DNA of 6,525 nt, taken from NCBI GenBank assembly GCA_020859725.1, contig JAJBVR010000049.1:1-6525 (forward strand). The letters are read 5' to 3'. This document shows positions 1 through 6,525 of this stretch, piece after piece. A program made the translations under genes and the position numbers. Origin of the DNA: Clostridiales bacterium. GTDB lineage: Bacteria > Bacillota > Clostridia > Oscillospirales > Acutalibacteraceae. The notes beneath the pieces were generated by a model, which saw only the letters and a list, made by a program, of their open reading frames with translations, was not told the origin of the DNA and ran no database searches. The stretch's first letter is position 1. Every line of letters begins with the position of its first letter.

Positions 1-4
1 AAAA

Positions 5-9
5 CACCT
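5..9 (-). promoter_or_regulatory. Shine-Dalgarno-like motif of an off-window gene
   Basis: The minus strand reads AAGTAGGTG then TTTT to the edge. AGGTG (9-5) matches the ribosome binding consensus in part and lies about 38 bases after the predicted transcription start. A start codon would fall just beyond the left edge. No coding sequence of that gene is visible, so this is inferred. Confidence 0.4.
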
Positions 10-53
10 ACTTAATTAATAAATCAATATATTGTATCAGATATTCTGTATTA

Positions 54-82
54 ATTATCTCATTTTACCAAATAAATGTCAA
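54..82 (-). promoter_or_regulatory. Leftward vegetative (sigma-A type) promoter for the next gene
   Basis: On the minus strand a perfect -35 TTGACA (82-77) is followed by a 17-base spacer and -10 GATAAT (59-54), 5 of 6 to consensus. A start at A47 is predicted by spacing. It lies about 100 bases past the pyr terminator and faces away from the operon, so it should drive a gene off the left edge. In AT-rich DNA, chance -10 matches are common, but the exact -35 at optimal spacing and its place after a terminator make a real promoter likely. Confidence 0.7.
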
Positions 83-178
83 TCAAATCATCAAAAACTG
101 TTAATATAACCAAATTAATGCATATTTTAAAACAGTATAATAAAAGCAGTAAAAGCGCTGTCTTTACAAAGTCAAAGC

Positions 179-225
179 AAAAAAAGAAAGAAATCGGCGC
201 TTTTTATGTTAACGCTGATTTCTTT
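179..225 (-). terminator. Rho-independent terminator at the end of the pyr operon
   Basis: Read on the minus strand, AAAGAAATCAGCG (225-213) pairs with CGCCGATTTCTTT (199-187). This makes a 13-bp stem with one A-C mismatch and a 13-base loop. One C follows, then seven T (185-179). The T tract is present only for leftward transcription, so the element serves the pyr operon, whose last stop codon is 63 bases upstream. The stem is AT-rich at its base and GC-rich near the loop, so efficiency may be moderate. Confidence 0.8.
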
Positions 226-288
226 TCTAATTACTGCCGGTTTGCAAAACACGCTGATTTTTGTGCATTGTATACAGCAGAGAAAAAA

Positions 289-699
289 TCATTTTGCCTT
301 TGTTTCGCAATATATACAGCGATATGTGCCTTTTTTATCCGTTAATTCAAACACATAATCAACATTTTCCTCCACATTTGAAATACATCTCGGATTTGAG
401 CATTTGGCAATATTAACAATTTTTTCAGGAAGAGTTAAGCTTTTCTTTTCGGCAACGCCGTTTTTGATAACATTAACCGTTATATTGGAATCAATAAATC
501 CCAAAACATCCAAATTTAAATCAATAAGTTCATTAACCTTGATTATATCCTTAACTCCGAGTTTATCAGATTTTGCATTTTGAATAATTGCCACCTGGCA
601 GGAAAGCTTATCCAAACCAAGCGCCTCATAAACCCTCATTCCGTTTCCGGCGGAAATATGATCCAGCACATAGCCGTTTTCGATTTCATCTATTTTCAT
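289..699 (-). CDS. pyrI: Aspartate carbamoyltransferase, regulatory chain
   Basis: PyrI binds nucleotide effectors and, through a zinc domain, the PyrB chain. From the chosen start the protein has 136 residues (E. coli 153, shorter at the N-terminus). The nucleotide domain keeps Asp13-His14 (E. coli 19-20), Lys54 (60), Asn76 (84), Ile78 (86) and Lys86 (94). The position of E. coli Tyr89 is Gly81 here. The zinc domain has Cys100, Cys105, Cys128 and Cys131 (C-x4-C-x22-C-x2-C), all four ligands. The start at 699 is preferred over an in-frame ATG at 717: the 717 ATG sits on top of the GGGAGGG ribosome binding site, while 699 gives normal spacing, a TAATG overlap with pyrB and a family-like N-terminus ([15 protein letters not shown]). 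It is the last gene of the operon, with the stop 63 bases before the terminator. Confidence 0.95.
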   Translation of the reverse strand: MKIDEIENGYVLDHISAGNGMRVYEALGLDKLSCQVAIIQNAKSDKLGVKDIIKVNELIDLNLDVLGFIDSNITVNVIKNGVAEKKSLTLPEKIVNIAKCSNPRCISNVEENVDYVFELTDKKGTYRCIYCETKAK

Positions 700-1622
700 T
701 AAAGAATGCCCTCCCATCTGAGAAGTGTAATTATAAGAGCCATACGCATATATTTACCGTTAAGCACCTGCTCAAAATATTTTGCGCGCGGGTCGTTATC
801 CACATCAACCGTGATTTCATTTACACGCGGAAGAGGGTGCATAATTGTTAAATCCGGCTTTGCGTTGATTAATTTTTCAGAATTAAGGATAAATGCATCC
901 TTATATTTTAAATATTCATCCTCAGAAAAGAAACGCTCACGCTGAATACGCGTCATATAAAGAATATCAAGGCCTGGCATAACCTGCTCCATACTTTGAG
1001 TTTCGGTATATTCCATTAAATTTTCATCCAAATAATCCGTTTTAATATAATCCGGCGCCGCCAGCTCCTTGGGAGAAATAAGCACAAACCTGATATTATT
1101 GTAACGGCACATTGCCTTTATAAGGCTGTGAACCGTTCTGCCGAATTTTAAATCCCCGCAAAGACCTACAGTAAGATTGTCAAACCTGCCTTTTTCTCTG
1201 AAAACGGTCAGCAAATCGGTCATAGTCTGAGTTGGGTGGCTGTGCCCCCCATCCCCCGCGTTAATAACGGGAACTCTTGATTTTGACGATGCTACTCTCG
1301 GCGCGCCCTCAACAGGGTGGCGCATAGCGATGATATCGGCATAGCATGATACAACTCGAATTGTATCCTCAACGGTTTCCCTTTTTGAAGCAGAGGAAGA
1401 ATTTGCTTCCGAAAAGCCAAGCGCTTTTCCGCCCAATTCCATCATTGCTGCCTCAAATGACAATCTTGTTCTTGTGCTTGGCTCAAAAAAGAGTGTTGCA
1501 AGTTTTTTTCCGTCACAAATATGAGCGTATTTTTCCTTATTGTCAATAATATCGTTTGCAAGATTGATAATGCCGCTTATCTCCTGCACGGTTAAATCCG
1601 TTGTATCTAAAAGATGACGCAT
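699..1622 (-). CDS. pyrB: Aspartate carbamoyltransferase, catalytic chain
   Basis: PyrB condenses carbamoyl phosphate with aspartate, the committed step of pyrimidine synthesis. Its 307 residues compare with 310 in E. coli. Recognisable sites are the carbamoyl-phosphate loop STRTR at 49-53, Ser76 and Lys80 from the loop donated by the neighbouring subunit (E. coli Ser80 and Lys84), Arg101, HPTQ at 129-132, Arg162, Arg225 and Gln227 for aspartate, and HPLPR at 262-266. The presence of HPTQ, the 80s-loop lysine and the RxQ pair separates it from ornithine carbamoyltransferase. The start is fixed by AAGGAGGG at 1636-1629, with a 6-base spacer. The TAA stop overlaps the ATG of pyrI (TAATG). The adjacent regulatory gene means this is the allosteric c6r6-type enzyme, unlike the unregulated trimer of Bacillus. 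Confidence 0.97.
   Translation of the reverse strand: MRHLLDTTDLTVQEISGIINLANDIIDNKEKYAHICDGKKLATLFFEPSTRTRLSFEAAMMELGGKALGFSEANSSSASKRETVEDTIRVVSCYADIIAMRHPVEGAPRVASSKSRVPVINAGDGGHSHPTQTMTDLLTVFREKGRFDNLTVGLCGDLKFGRTVHSLIKAMCRYNNIRFVLISPKELAAPDYIKTDYLDENLMEYTETQSMEQVMPGLDILYMTRIQRERFFSEDEYLKYKDAFILNSEKLINAKPDLTIMHPLPRVNEITVDVDNDPRAKYFEQVLNGKYMRMALIITLLRWEGIL
709..715 (-). promoter_or_regulatory. Ribosome binding site deciding the pyrI start
   Basis: The minus strand reads GGGAGGG, ending 9 bases before the ATG at 699, inside the last codons of pyrB (Trp-Glu-Gly). It excludes the in-frame ATG at 717, which directly abuts it. The 9-mer GGAGGGCAT recurs in the pyrB ribosome binding site at 1634-1626. 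Confidence 0.8.
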
Positions 1623-1628
1623 TTTATG

Positions 1629-1636
1629 CCCTCCTT
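1629..1636 (-). promoter_or_regulatory. Ribosome binding site of pyrB
   Basis: AAGGAGGG on the minus strand lies 6 bases before the pyrB ATG at 1622, in the 25-base gap after pyrE. It is a full match to the anti-Shine-Dalgarno consensus and fixes the start. Confidence 0.85.
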
Positions 1637-1647
1637 AAAACCGTAAA

Positions 1648-2292
1648 CTATAAAGACATCCAAGAAGAATCCTGAGGGTCGGCTATAAAAGCTTTAAGCT
1701 TTACAATATCGCTTTCCTTAATATAGCCCTCCTCAGCCGCTACGCTTATAAGTGTGCCGAAATCGGAAAGGCTGTAATTAATTACATTTGCGTTTTTCAA
1801 TCTTTCAACTCCCTTTTGCATTCCGTAAGTAAAAATAGATGCAACGCCAAGCACTTCGGCTCCCGCTTCACGCAGTACATCAACAACTTCAAGCACGGAA
1901 CCGCCTGTTGAAATTAAATCCTCAATAACAACAACCTTCTGCCCTTTTTCCAGCTTGCCCTCTATCTGATTCTGCCTGCCGTGGTCCTTATGACCTGAAC
2001 GAACATAACCCATAGGCATATCAAGTATATCCGCCGTAATCGCGGCATGCGCTATGCCGGCGGTGGATGTGCCCATAAGGATTTCTGCCTGAGGGAATTT
2101 TTCCTTAACCGTGTTTGCCAATCCGAGCTCAACATTTTTTCTTACAGACGGCGCGGAAAGGGTTAATCGGTTATCGCAGTAAATAGGGCTTTTAATTCCG
2201 GACGCCCATGTAAAAGGATTTTCCGGCTTAAGAAAGACAGCCTGAATTGAAAGCAAATCCTTTGCTATTGATTCTTTTGTTATATTATTCAT
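1648..2292 (-). CDS. pyrE: Orotate phosphoribosyltransferase
   Basis: PyrE transfers ribose 5-phosphate from PRPP to orotate, giving OMP, the substrate of PyrF encoded just upstream. The 214-residue protein matches the usual length of about 210. The orotate-binding N-terminal part contains [16 protein letters not shown] at 27-42. The flexible catalytic loop [17 protein letters not shown] lies at 96-112 with its conserved Lys102 and His104. The PRPP-binding motif [13 protein letters not shown] spans 120-132 with the Glu124-Asp125 pair. The start has a very strong ribosome binding site, AAAGGAGG at 2310-2303, 10 bases ahead of the ATG. The stop is followed by 25 bases before pyrB. Nothing in the protein is unusual. 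Confidence 0.97.
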   Translation of the reverse strand: MNNITKESIAKDLLSIQAVFLKPENPFTWASGIKSPIYCDNRLTLSAPSVRKNVELGLANTVKEKFPQAEILMGTSTAGIAHAAITADILDMPMGYVRSGHKDHGRQNQIEGKLEKGQKVVVIEDLISTGGSVLEVVDVLREAGAEVLGVASIFTYGMQKGVERLKNANVINYSLSDFGTLISVAAEEGYIKESDIVKLKAFIADPQDSSWMSL

Positions 2293-2302
2293 ATATTTTA
2301 AA

Positions 2303-2310
2303 CCTCCTTT
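2303..2310 (-). promoter_or_regulatory. Ribosome binding site of pyrE
   Basis: AAAGGAGG on the minus strand lies 10 bases before the pyrE ATG at 2292. It occupies most of the 21-base pyrF-pyrE gap, so there is no room for a promoter or attenuator at this junction. Confidence 0.85.
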
Positions 2311-2313
2311 TAA

Positions 2314-3018
2314 TCAGCCGATAAATTCTTCACAGCAGCGGCGGTAAGCCTTAACGGGATCCTCCGCCTGTGTAATAGGTCTGCCTACAACAATATAATC
2401 GGAGCCTGTTTCCCTTGCGCGTTTCGGTGTGGTTACACGCACCTGATCGCCTACATCTCCGTCTGCGAAACGAACGCCCGGTGTGACAGTCAAAAACGCT
2501 TTGCCGCAGGCGTTTTTAACCATTCCCGATTCAAGAGGAGAACACACTACACCGTCCAGCCCGGCAGATTTTGCATTTTCTGCATATTTTACAATAGTAT
2601 CATTAATTGAAGCATTTATCAAAAGTTCTTTTTGCATTCTTTCCTCACTTGTGGAAGTGAGCTGAGTAACAGCAATTAAAAGCGGCCGGGAGCCGTCTGC
2701 CTTGGTTAAGCCTTCAACCGCAGCTTTCATCATTTCAACGGTACCTGCGGCGTGAAGATTAGTCATATCCACATCAAGTGAAGAAAGCACGCTCATAGCT
2801 TTCTTCACCGTGTTAGGAATATCGTGAAGTTTTAAATCAAGAAATATTTTATGCCCTCTTTTTTTAATTTCCCTTACTATTGACGGACCTTCCGCATAAA
2901 AAAGCTCCATACCTATTTTTACAAACGGCTTTCTTTCCTCATTTCTAAATTTATCAAGGAAAGCGAAAACCGAATCGGCGCTGCTGAAATCGCAGGCAAT
3001 AATTACATCCTTACCCAT
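2314..3018 (-). CDS. pyrF: Orotidine 5'-phosphate decarboxylase
   Basis: PyrF decarboxylates OMP to UMP, the last step of the pathway. The 234-residue protein is the short form common in Firmicutes (Bacillus about 239). The catalytic set is in place: Asp10 (IACDFS), Lys34 (VKIGMELF), and the [11 protein letters not shown] signature at 61-71, giving Asp61, Lys63 and Asp66. Near the C-terminus, TPGVRF and [12 protein letters not shown] supply the phosphate-binding loop, with Arg213 the expected phosphate ligand. The start overlaps the pyrD stop by one base (TAATG), and AGGAG at 3033-3029 lies 10 bases upstream. The stop is TGA, followed by 21 bases before pyrE that hold only its ribosome binding site. 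The mid-operon position between pyrD and pyrE, as in Bacillus subtilis, supports the call. Confidence 0.97.
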   Translation of the reverse strand: MGKDVIIACDFSSADSVFAFLDKFRNEERKPFVKIGMELFYAEGPSIVREIKKRGHKIFLDLKLHDIPNTVKKAMSVLSSLDVDMTNLHAAGTVEMMKAAVEGLTKADGSRPLLIAVTQLTSTSEERMQKELLINASINDTIVKYAENAKSAGLDGVVCSPLESGMVKNACGKAFLTVTPGVRFADGDVGDQVRVTTPKRARETGSDYIVVGRPITQAEDPVKAYRRCCEEFIG

Positions 3019-3929
3019 TAATCAACCACTCCTATAATATCACTGATTTTATTTATACCAAGGCGCATGCATTCATCAGGAAGCGCCTCTATAATCTCTT
3101 TGCACGCATACGGATTCACAAGGTTGGCGGCGCCCACTTGAACAGCAGACGCTCCTGCCATCATCATTTCAATAACGTCTCCCGCCGATGAAACTCCGCC
3201 GCAGCCCATTACCGGAACAGAGCATGCCTTTGAAACCTGATAAACCATACGAACCGCTACAGGAAAAACCGCATCGCCTGAAAAGCCGCCCATTTTATTG
3301 GCAATAACGGGAGCTCTTTTTTTTGTATCAATTCTCATACCGAGAAGCGTGTTTATAAGGCAAATCCCGTCAGCCCCCGCTTGCTCGCAAGCCTTGGCAA
3401 CGGCAACTATATCCGTTACATTGGGCGAAAGCTTAATAACAACCGGCTTTTTTGTGTGAAGCTTAACTGCCTTGGTTACCTGCGCGGCGCATTCAGACTC
3501 GGTACCGAAACTCATACCGCCGCCGTGAACATTAGGGCAGCTTATATTAACCTCCAGCAAACCAACCTGCTCTTCCCTATCAAGCAGCTCGCAGGAATAA
3601 ACATAATCGTCAACAGAAAATCCGCTTACATTTGCAATAACTTTTTTATTGAAATATTTTTTCATTTCCGGCAATTCATAATCAATAACGTGATGAACTC
3701 CCGGATTTTGAAGGCCAACGGCATTTATCATTCCGTTTTTGCACTCGGCGATTCTCGGAGTGGGATTTCCGAAACGGGCTTCTTTGGTTGTGCCTTTGAA
3801 TGAAAACGAGCCTAAAATATTGATATCGTAAAAATCCTTAAATTCATTTCCGAAACCGAATGTCCCGCTTGCGGGAACAATGGGATTATCCATATGCATA
3901 CCGCAGAAATCAACAGATAAATCTACCAT
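3018..3929 (-). CDS. pyrD: Dihydroorotate dehydrogenase, catalytic subunit, class 1B (NAD+-dependent)
   Basis: This FMN-containing TIM-barrel enzyme oxidises dihydroorotate to orotate. Its 303 residues show the class 1 features: [13 protein letters not shown] at 15-27, the FMN/substrate loop with Lys45, NAVGLQNPG at 69-77, and NISCPN at 128-133. Cys131 in the last motif is the catalytic base of class 1 enzymes (class 2 has serine). Later come VIKLSPNV, a LINTL stretch and the C-terminal MGCGGV and [10 protein letters not shown] phosphate-binding segments. Assignment to class 1B rests mainly on the overlapping pyrK gene. The start is preceded by AGGAG at 3939-3935, 5 bases from the ATG. The stop TAA shares its last A with the ATG of pyrF (TAATG). 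There is no N-terminal membrane extension, so the enzyme should be soluble and not quinone-linked. Confidence 0.97.
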   Translation of the reverse strand: MVDLSVDFCGMHMDNPIVPASGTFGFGNEFKDFYDINILGSFSFKGTTKEARFGNPTPRIAECKNGMINAVGLQNPGVHHVIDYELPEMKKYFNKKVIANVSGFSVDDYVYSCELLDREEQVGLLEVNISCPNVHGGGMSFGTESECAAQVTKAVKLHTKKPVVIKLSPNVTDIVAVAKACEQAGADGICLINTLLGMRIDTKKRAPVIANKMGGFSGDAVFPVAVRMVYQVSKACSVPVMGCGGVSSAGDVIEMMMAGASAVQVGAANLVNPYACKEIIEALPDECMRLGINKISDIIGVVD

Positions 3930-4651
3930 ATAATCTCCTCTCTTTCAAGAACAGGACCATCCTTGCAAATGCGCTTGCTGCCGTTTTTGGTTTTACAGGA
4001 GCATCCCATACATGCCCCGAAACCGCATCCCATACGTTCCTCAAAGCTGTACTGCCCGGAGGTTTTAACTTTATTTTCAACGGCCTTAAACATAGGCATG
4101 GGGCCGCATGCATAAAAATAATCATAATTCTGCGGCATAGCGTCTGTAACAAAGCCTTTAACGCCATAAGAGCCATCCGCGGTTGCAACTGTAACAGGAA
4201 CGCCCAGCTCCTTAAATTCTTTTTCGTAAAAAATTTCACTTTTGGTATTAAATCCAAGAATAACGGTTGGATTCTGCCCGTCTGAAACAAGCTGCTTTGT
4301 AAGATTATACAAAGGAGGGACACCTACCCCGCCGCCGATTACAATGGGCTTTTCGGATTTTGATATATCATATCCGTTTCCGAGCCCGGTAAGGCAATTC
4401 AAAATTTCACCGGATTTCATTTTGCTCATTTCTTTGGTGCCTGAGCCCACAACTTTATAAATAATCGTGATTGAATTTTCATCATAATCGCATACAGATA
4501 TAGGGCGGAGAAGATATTTTCCGCTTAAGGCGATATTTATAAACTGCCCGGGAGCTGTAATATACTGTGTATCTCCTTCAAGAATCATTTTATAAACATT
4601 ATCCGCAAGAATTTCATTTGATAAAATTTTATAATTATTTTGCTTATACAT
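3923..4651 (-). CDS. pyrK: Dihydroorotate dehydrogenase electron transfer subunit
   Basis: PyrK passes electrons from the FMN of PyrD through a 2Fe-2S cluster and FAD to NAD+, in a cytosolic PyrD2-PyrK2 complex. The 242-residue protein has the usual ferredoxin-reductase-like order. An N-terminal flavin-binding barrel carries RPISV at residues 49-53. A nucleotide-binding fold carries GGGVGVPPL at 105-113 and a CGPMPM motif. A C-terminal cluster domain has Cys209, Cys214, Cys217 and Cys229 (C-x4-C-x2-C-x11-C) as expected ligands, with an additional Cys219 that also occurs in Bacillus-type PyrK. The start is supported by GAGGAG at 4663-4658, which lies in the last codons of carB. The last 7 bases overlap pyrD (ATGGTAG), fitting coupled production of two subunits of one enzyme. 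Length is close to the family norm of about 250. Confidence 0.96.
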   Translation of the reverse strand: MYKQNNYKILSNEILADNVYKMILEGDTQYITAPGQFINIALSGKYLLRPISVCDYDENSITIIYKVVGSGTKEMSKMKSGEILNCLTGLGNGYDISKSEKPIVIGGGVGVPPLYNLTKQLVSDGQNPTVILGFNTKSEIFYEKEFKELGVPVTVATADGSYGVKGFVTDAMPQNYDYFYACGPMPMFKAVENKVKTSGQYSFEERMGCGFGACMGCSCKTKNGSKRICKDGPVLEREEIIW

Positions 4652-4654
4652 AAA

Positions 4655-6525
4655 TTACTCCTCGTCAATCGTTGAAACACCAAGTGTTATTTCTTCCAGA
4701 ACATCAAGAAGCACTTTAACGGTATCAAGAGAAGTGAACATTGTTACATTATTTTCGGCAGCGGCGCGGCGGATTTCAGAGCCGTCGGAATGGCTGCCTC
4801 CGTGGCTGATATCAATGGTATTTATAACATATGAAATATGCCCCTGGCGAAGCGCTTTAATTATTTCATCGCTTTCATCCTGGGTAAGTTTTGCACGCAC
4901 ACGAGTGCGGATTCCGTGTTCCTTAAGGAATTTTGCCGTACCCTCTGTTGCTTCAATATTAAAGCCCAAATCATAAAAGCGTTTAATAAGAGGAAGCGCC
5001 TGCAGCTTATCCATATCGGCTATTGTAACAAGCACCGTTCCGTAATTTGACACATTCATTCCGCTTGCCTGAATTGCTTTATAAAGCGCTCTTGTAAGTG
5101 ATTTGTCATAACCTATCGCTTCACCTGTTGATTTCATTTCAGGGGAAAGATAGGTATCCATTCCCTTAAGCTTTGAGAATGAAAACGCAGGCGCTTTAAC
5201 ATACCATCTTTTTTTCTCTTTGGGATATATTTCATTTATTCCCTGACTTTTAAGGCTGTGCCCCAAAATCACTCTTGTGGCAATATCCGCCATTGGAATT
5301 GAGGTTGCTTTTGAAAGGAAAGGCACAGTTCTTGAAGAACGGGGATTAACCTCTATCACATAAACATCGTCATTATCATCCGCAATAAACTGAATATTGT
5401 ATAAACCGATTATATTTATTGCTTTTCCAAGCTTAACCGTATAATCAATAATTTTGTCTTTAACCGACTGCGGCACGGAAAAAGTGGGATAAATCGAAAT
5501 TGAATCACCGCTGTGAATTCCCGTTTTTTCCACATGCTCCATTATTCCCGGAATGAACACATCCGTACCGTCACAAACAGCGTCTACCTCCAGTTCTTTC
5601 CCCATAATATATTTATCAACAAGAACAGGCTGCTCCGTGTTCACATCAACAGCCGTTTGAAGATAACGGCGCAGGCTTTCTTCATTGGCAACAATCTGCA
5701 TAGCCCTGCCGCCAAGTACGAAAGACGGCCGCACCAAAACAGGATAACCTATTTTCTCTGCAACACGAACTCCCTCCTCAATATTTGTAACAGCAAGTCC
5801 TTTTGGCCGAGGAATACCAAGGCTTTCCATAATTTTTTCAAACGAATCTCTGTTTTCGGCTCTGTCTATAGCCTCAACATCCGTGCCGATAATAGGAACC
5901 CCGAGAGCGTCCAGAGGAGGAGCAAGATTTATAGCGGTTTGACCGCCGAGAGTTACAATAACTCCGAGAGGATGCTCAAGCTCAATAACGTTCATTACAT
6001 CCTCAACCGTAAGCGGTTCAAAATAAAGCTTATCGGAAGTAGTGTAATCCGTGGAAACAGTTTCGGGATTATTATTAATTATTATCGCTTCATATCCCGC
6101 TTCCTGAATAGACCAGATTGCGTGAACAGTGGAATAATCAAATTCCACTCCCTGTCCTATTCTTATAGGGCCGGAACCAAGCACTATAATTTTCTTTTTA
6201 TCCGAAACAATGCTTTCATTTTCTTCCTCATACGTTGAATAGAAATAAGGAACATATGAATCAAATTCCGAGGCGCAGGTATCTATCATTTTATATACTG
6301 GGAAAATATTGTTTTTCTTTCTCAGATTAAATACATCAGCCTCTGAAATTCCCCAGCAAATTCCGATATATTTATCCGACACTCCCATTTTTTTTGCATC
6401 CTTTAAAACGGAAATATCCTTTGGATTTTTATTTAAAACGCTTTCAAAATCAACAATATTTCTTATTTTTTCAATAAAGAACATATCAATTTTAGTGGCG
6501 TTATATATACGCACCAAATCAACAT
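4655..6525 (-). CDS. carB: Carbamoyl-phosphate synthase large subunit, 5' end cut by the window edge
   Basis: CarB uses ammonia delivered by CarA, bicarbonate and two ATP to make carbamoyl phosphate for pyrimidines (and arginine). The frame stays open to the right edge. The first start-like codon (TTG at 6517) lies inside the conserved oligomerisation region, so it is not the true start; roughly the first 450 of about 1070 residues are off-window. Counting from 6517, residues 1-105 are the end of the oligomerisation domain. Residues 108-420 are the second, carbamate-phosphorylating ATP-grasp half, with GSGPIRIGQG near 114-123, LVRPSFVLGGRA at 261-272 and the metal-binding EVNPRSSRTVPF at 389-400. 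Residues from about 485 to 620 form the MGS-like allosteric domain, with ATEGTA at 523-528. The stop is TAA and pyrK starts 3 bases later. The domain order and motifs leave little doubt. The pyrimidine-operon setting suggests the pyrimidine-specific form (pyrAB of Bacillus), which is inferred. Confidence 0.97.
   Translation of the reverse strand, partial: VDLVRIYNATKIDMFFIEKIRNIVDFESVLNKNPKDISVLKDAKKMGVSDKYIGICWGISEADVFNLRKKNNIFPVYKMIDTCASEFDSYVPYFYSTYEEENESIVSDKKKIIVLGSGPIRIGQGVEFDYSTVHAIWSIQEAGYEAIIINNNPETVSTDYTTSDKLYFEPLTVEDVMNVIELEHPLGVIVTLGGQTAINLAPPLDALGVPIIGTDVEAIDRAENRDSFEKIMESLGIPRPKGLAVTNIEEGVRVAEKIGYPVLVRPSFVLGGRAMQIVANEESLRRYLQTAVDVNTEQPVLVDKYIMGKELEVDAVCDGTDVFIPGIMEHVEKTGIHSGDSISIYPTFSVPQSVKDKIIDYTVKLGKAINIIGLYNIQFIADDNDDVYVIEVNPRSSRTVPFLSKATSIPMADIATRVILGHSLKSQGINEIYPKEKKRWYVKAPAFSFSKLKGMDTYLSPEMKSTGEAIGYDKSLTRALYKAIQASGMNVSNYGTVLVTIADMDKLQALPLIKRFYDLGFNIEATEGTAKFLKEHGIRTRVRAKLTQDESDEIIKALRQGHISYVINTIDISHGGSHSDGSEIRRAAAENNVTMFTSLDTVKVLLDVLEEITLGVSTIDEE

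Larger units (their letters stand above)
1..288. other. Intergenic region downstream of pyrI
   Basis: This strongly AT-rich stretch holds the 3' untranslated part of the pyr transcript, its terminator (225-179), and a leftward promoter with its leader (82-1). Between 83 and 178 I see nothing with a clear role. The only plus-strand open frame (76-345) has no ribosome binding site, resembles no family I recognise and runs antisense into pyrI, so I do not treat it as a gene. Confidence 0.75.

Noticed and set aside
115..141. Plus-strand TATAAT (136-141) as a rightward promoter
   Set aside because: The only -35-like hexamer (TTAATG, 115-120) is a poor match at a 15-base spacing, and no gene reads rightward from it.
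242..266. Small hairpin (TGCA/AAA arms with a bulge) between pyrI and the terminator
   Set aside because: It has only about 7 base pairs with a bulge, is AT-rich and has no following T tract. It is not distinguishable from chance.
76..345. Plus-strand open frame of 89 codons at the left end
   Set aside because: It has no ribosome binding site, its ATG overlaps the -35 region of a leftward promoter, it crosses the pyr terminator and runs antisense into pyrI, and its composition is lysine- and phenylalanine-rich as expected from AT-rich noncoding DNA.
1623..1647. Possible PyrR-type attenuator or internal promoter between pyrE and pyrB
   Set aside because: The 25-base gap contains the pyrB ribosome binding site and no hairpin or promoter hexamers. 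Any leader regulating the operon would lie upstream of the window.
3910..4323. Minus-strand open frame of 137 codons within pyrK
   Set aside because: It is a shifted frame fully inside the pyrK gene, whose own frame carries all expected flavin, NAD and iron-sulfur motifs. There is no sign of a frameshift between the two.
5513..6238. Long plus-strand open frame (241 codons) opposite carB
   Set aside because: It is antisense to highly conserved CarB sequence, has no ribosome binding site or recognisable domain, and is rich in Asn, Arg, Phe and Ile as frames opposite a coding strand often are.
6515..6517. TTG at 6517 as the start of a short CarB (620 residues)
   Set aside because: The frame continues upstream without a stop to the window edge and the sequence there is mid-protein oligomerisation domain. 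The gene is cut by the window edge, with no evidence that it is truncated.

Overview
The window is the distal part of a de novo pyrimidine (UMP) biosynthesis operon. Every gene reads right to left on the minus strand. In transcription order they are carB (5' part cut off by the right edge), pyrK, pyrD, pyrF, pyrE, pyrB and pyrI. A rho-independent terminator follows, and then a short AT-rich intergenic stretch. That stretch carries a near-consensus leftward promoter and a Shine-Dalgarno-like motif for a gene lying just off the left edge.

The source looks like an anaerobic, AT-rich Firmicute of the class Clostridia, possibly of the Oscillospiraceae/Ruminococcaceae kind. The grounds are purine-rich ribosome binding sites (AAGGAGG, AAAGGAGG), a class 1B dihydroorotate dehydrogenase with an FAD/2Fe-2S PyrK partner, a short PyrF, and an aspartate carbamoyltransferase with a zinc-binding regulatory PyrI chain. 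The lineage is inferred from family knowledge and not from any search.

Layout: 6525-4655 carB; 4651-3923 pyrK; 3929-3018 pyrD; 3018-2314 pyrF; 2292-1648 pyrE; 1622-699 pyrB; 699-289 pyrI; terminator at about 225-179; promoter of the next gene at 82-54; leader and ribosome binding motif from about 47 to the left edge. Gaps are 3, 21 and 25 bases, and three junctions overlap (pyrK/pyrD by 7 bases, pyrD/pyrF and pyrB/pyrI by 1 base). This is a tightly packed operon, probably with translational coupling.

Pathway: CarB (with CarA, presumably upstream and out of view) makes carbamoyl phosphate. PyrB/PyrI joins it to aspartate. Dihydroorotase (PyrC, not in view) closes the ring. PyrD/PyrK oxidises dihydroorotate to orotate using NAD+. 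PyrE adds ribose phosphate from PRPP, and PyrF decarboxylates OMP to UMP. All catalytic motifs checked are intact. I see no mobile element, CRISPR array, RNA gene or unknown protein family. The window is an ordinary housekeeping operon, and the findings concern its organisation and regulation, with modest interest scores.
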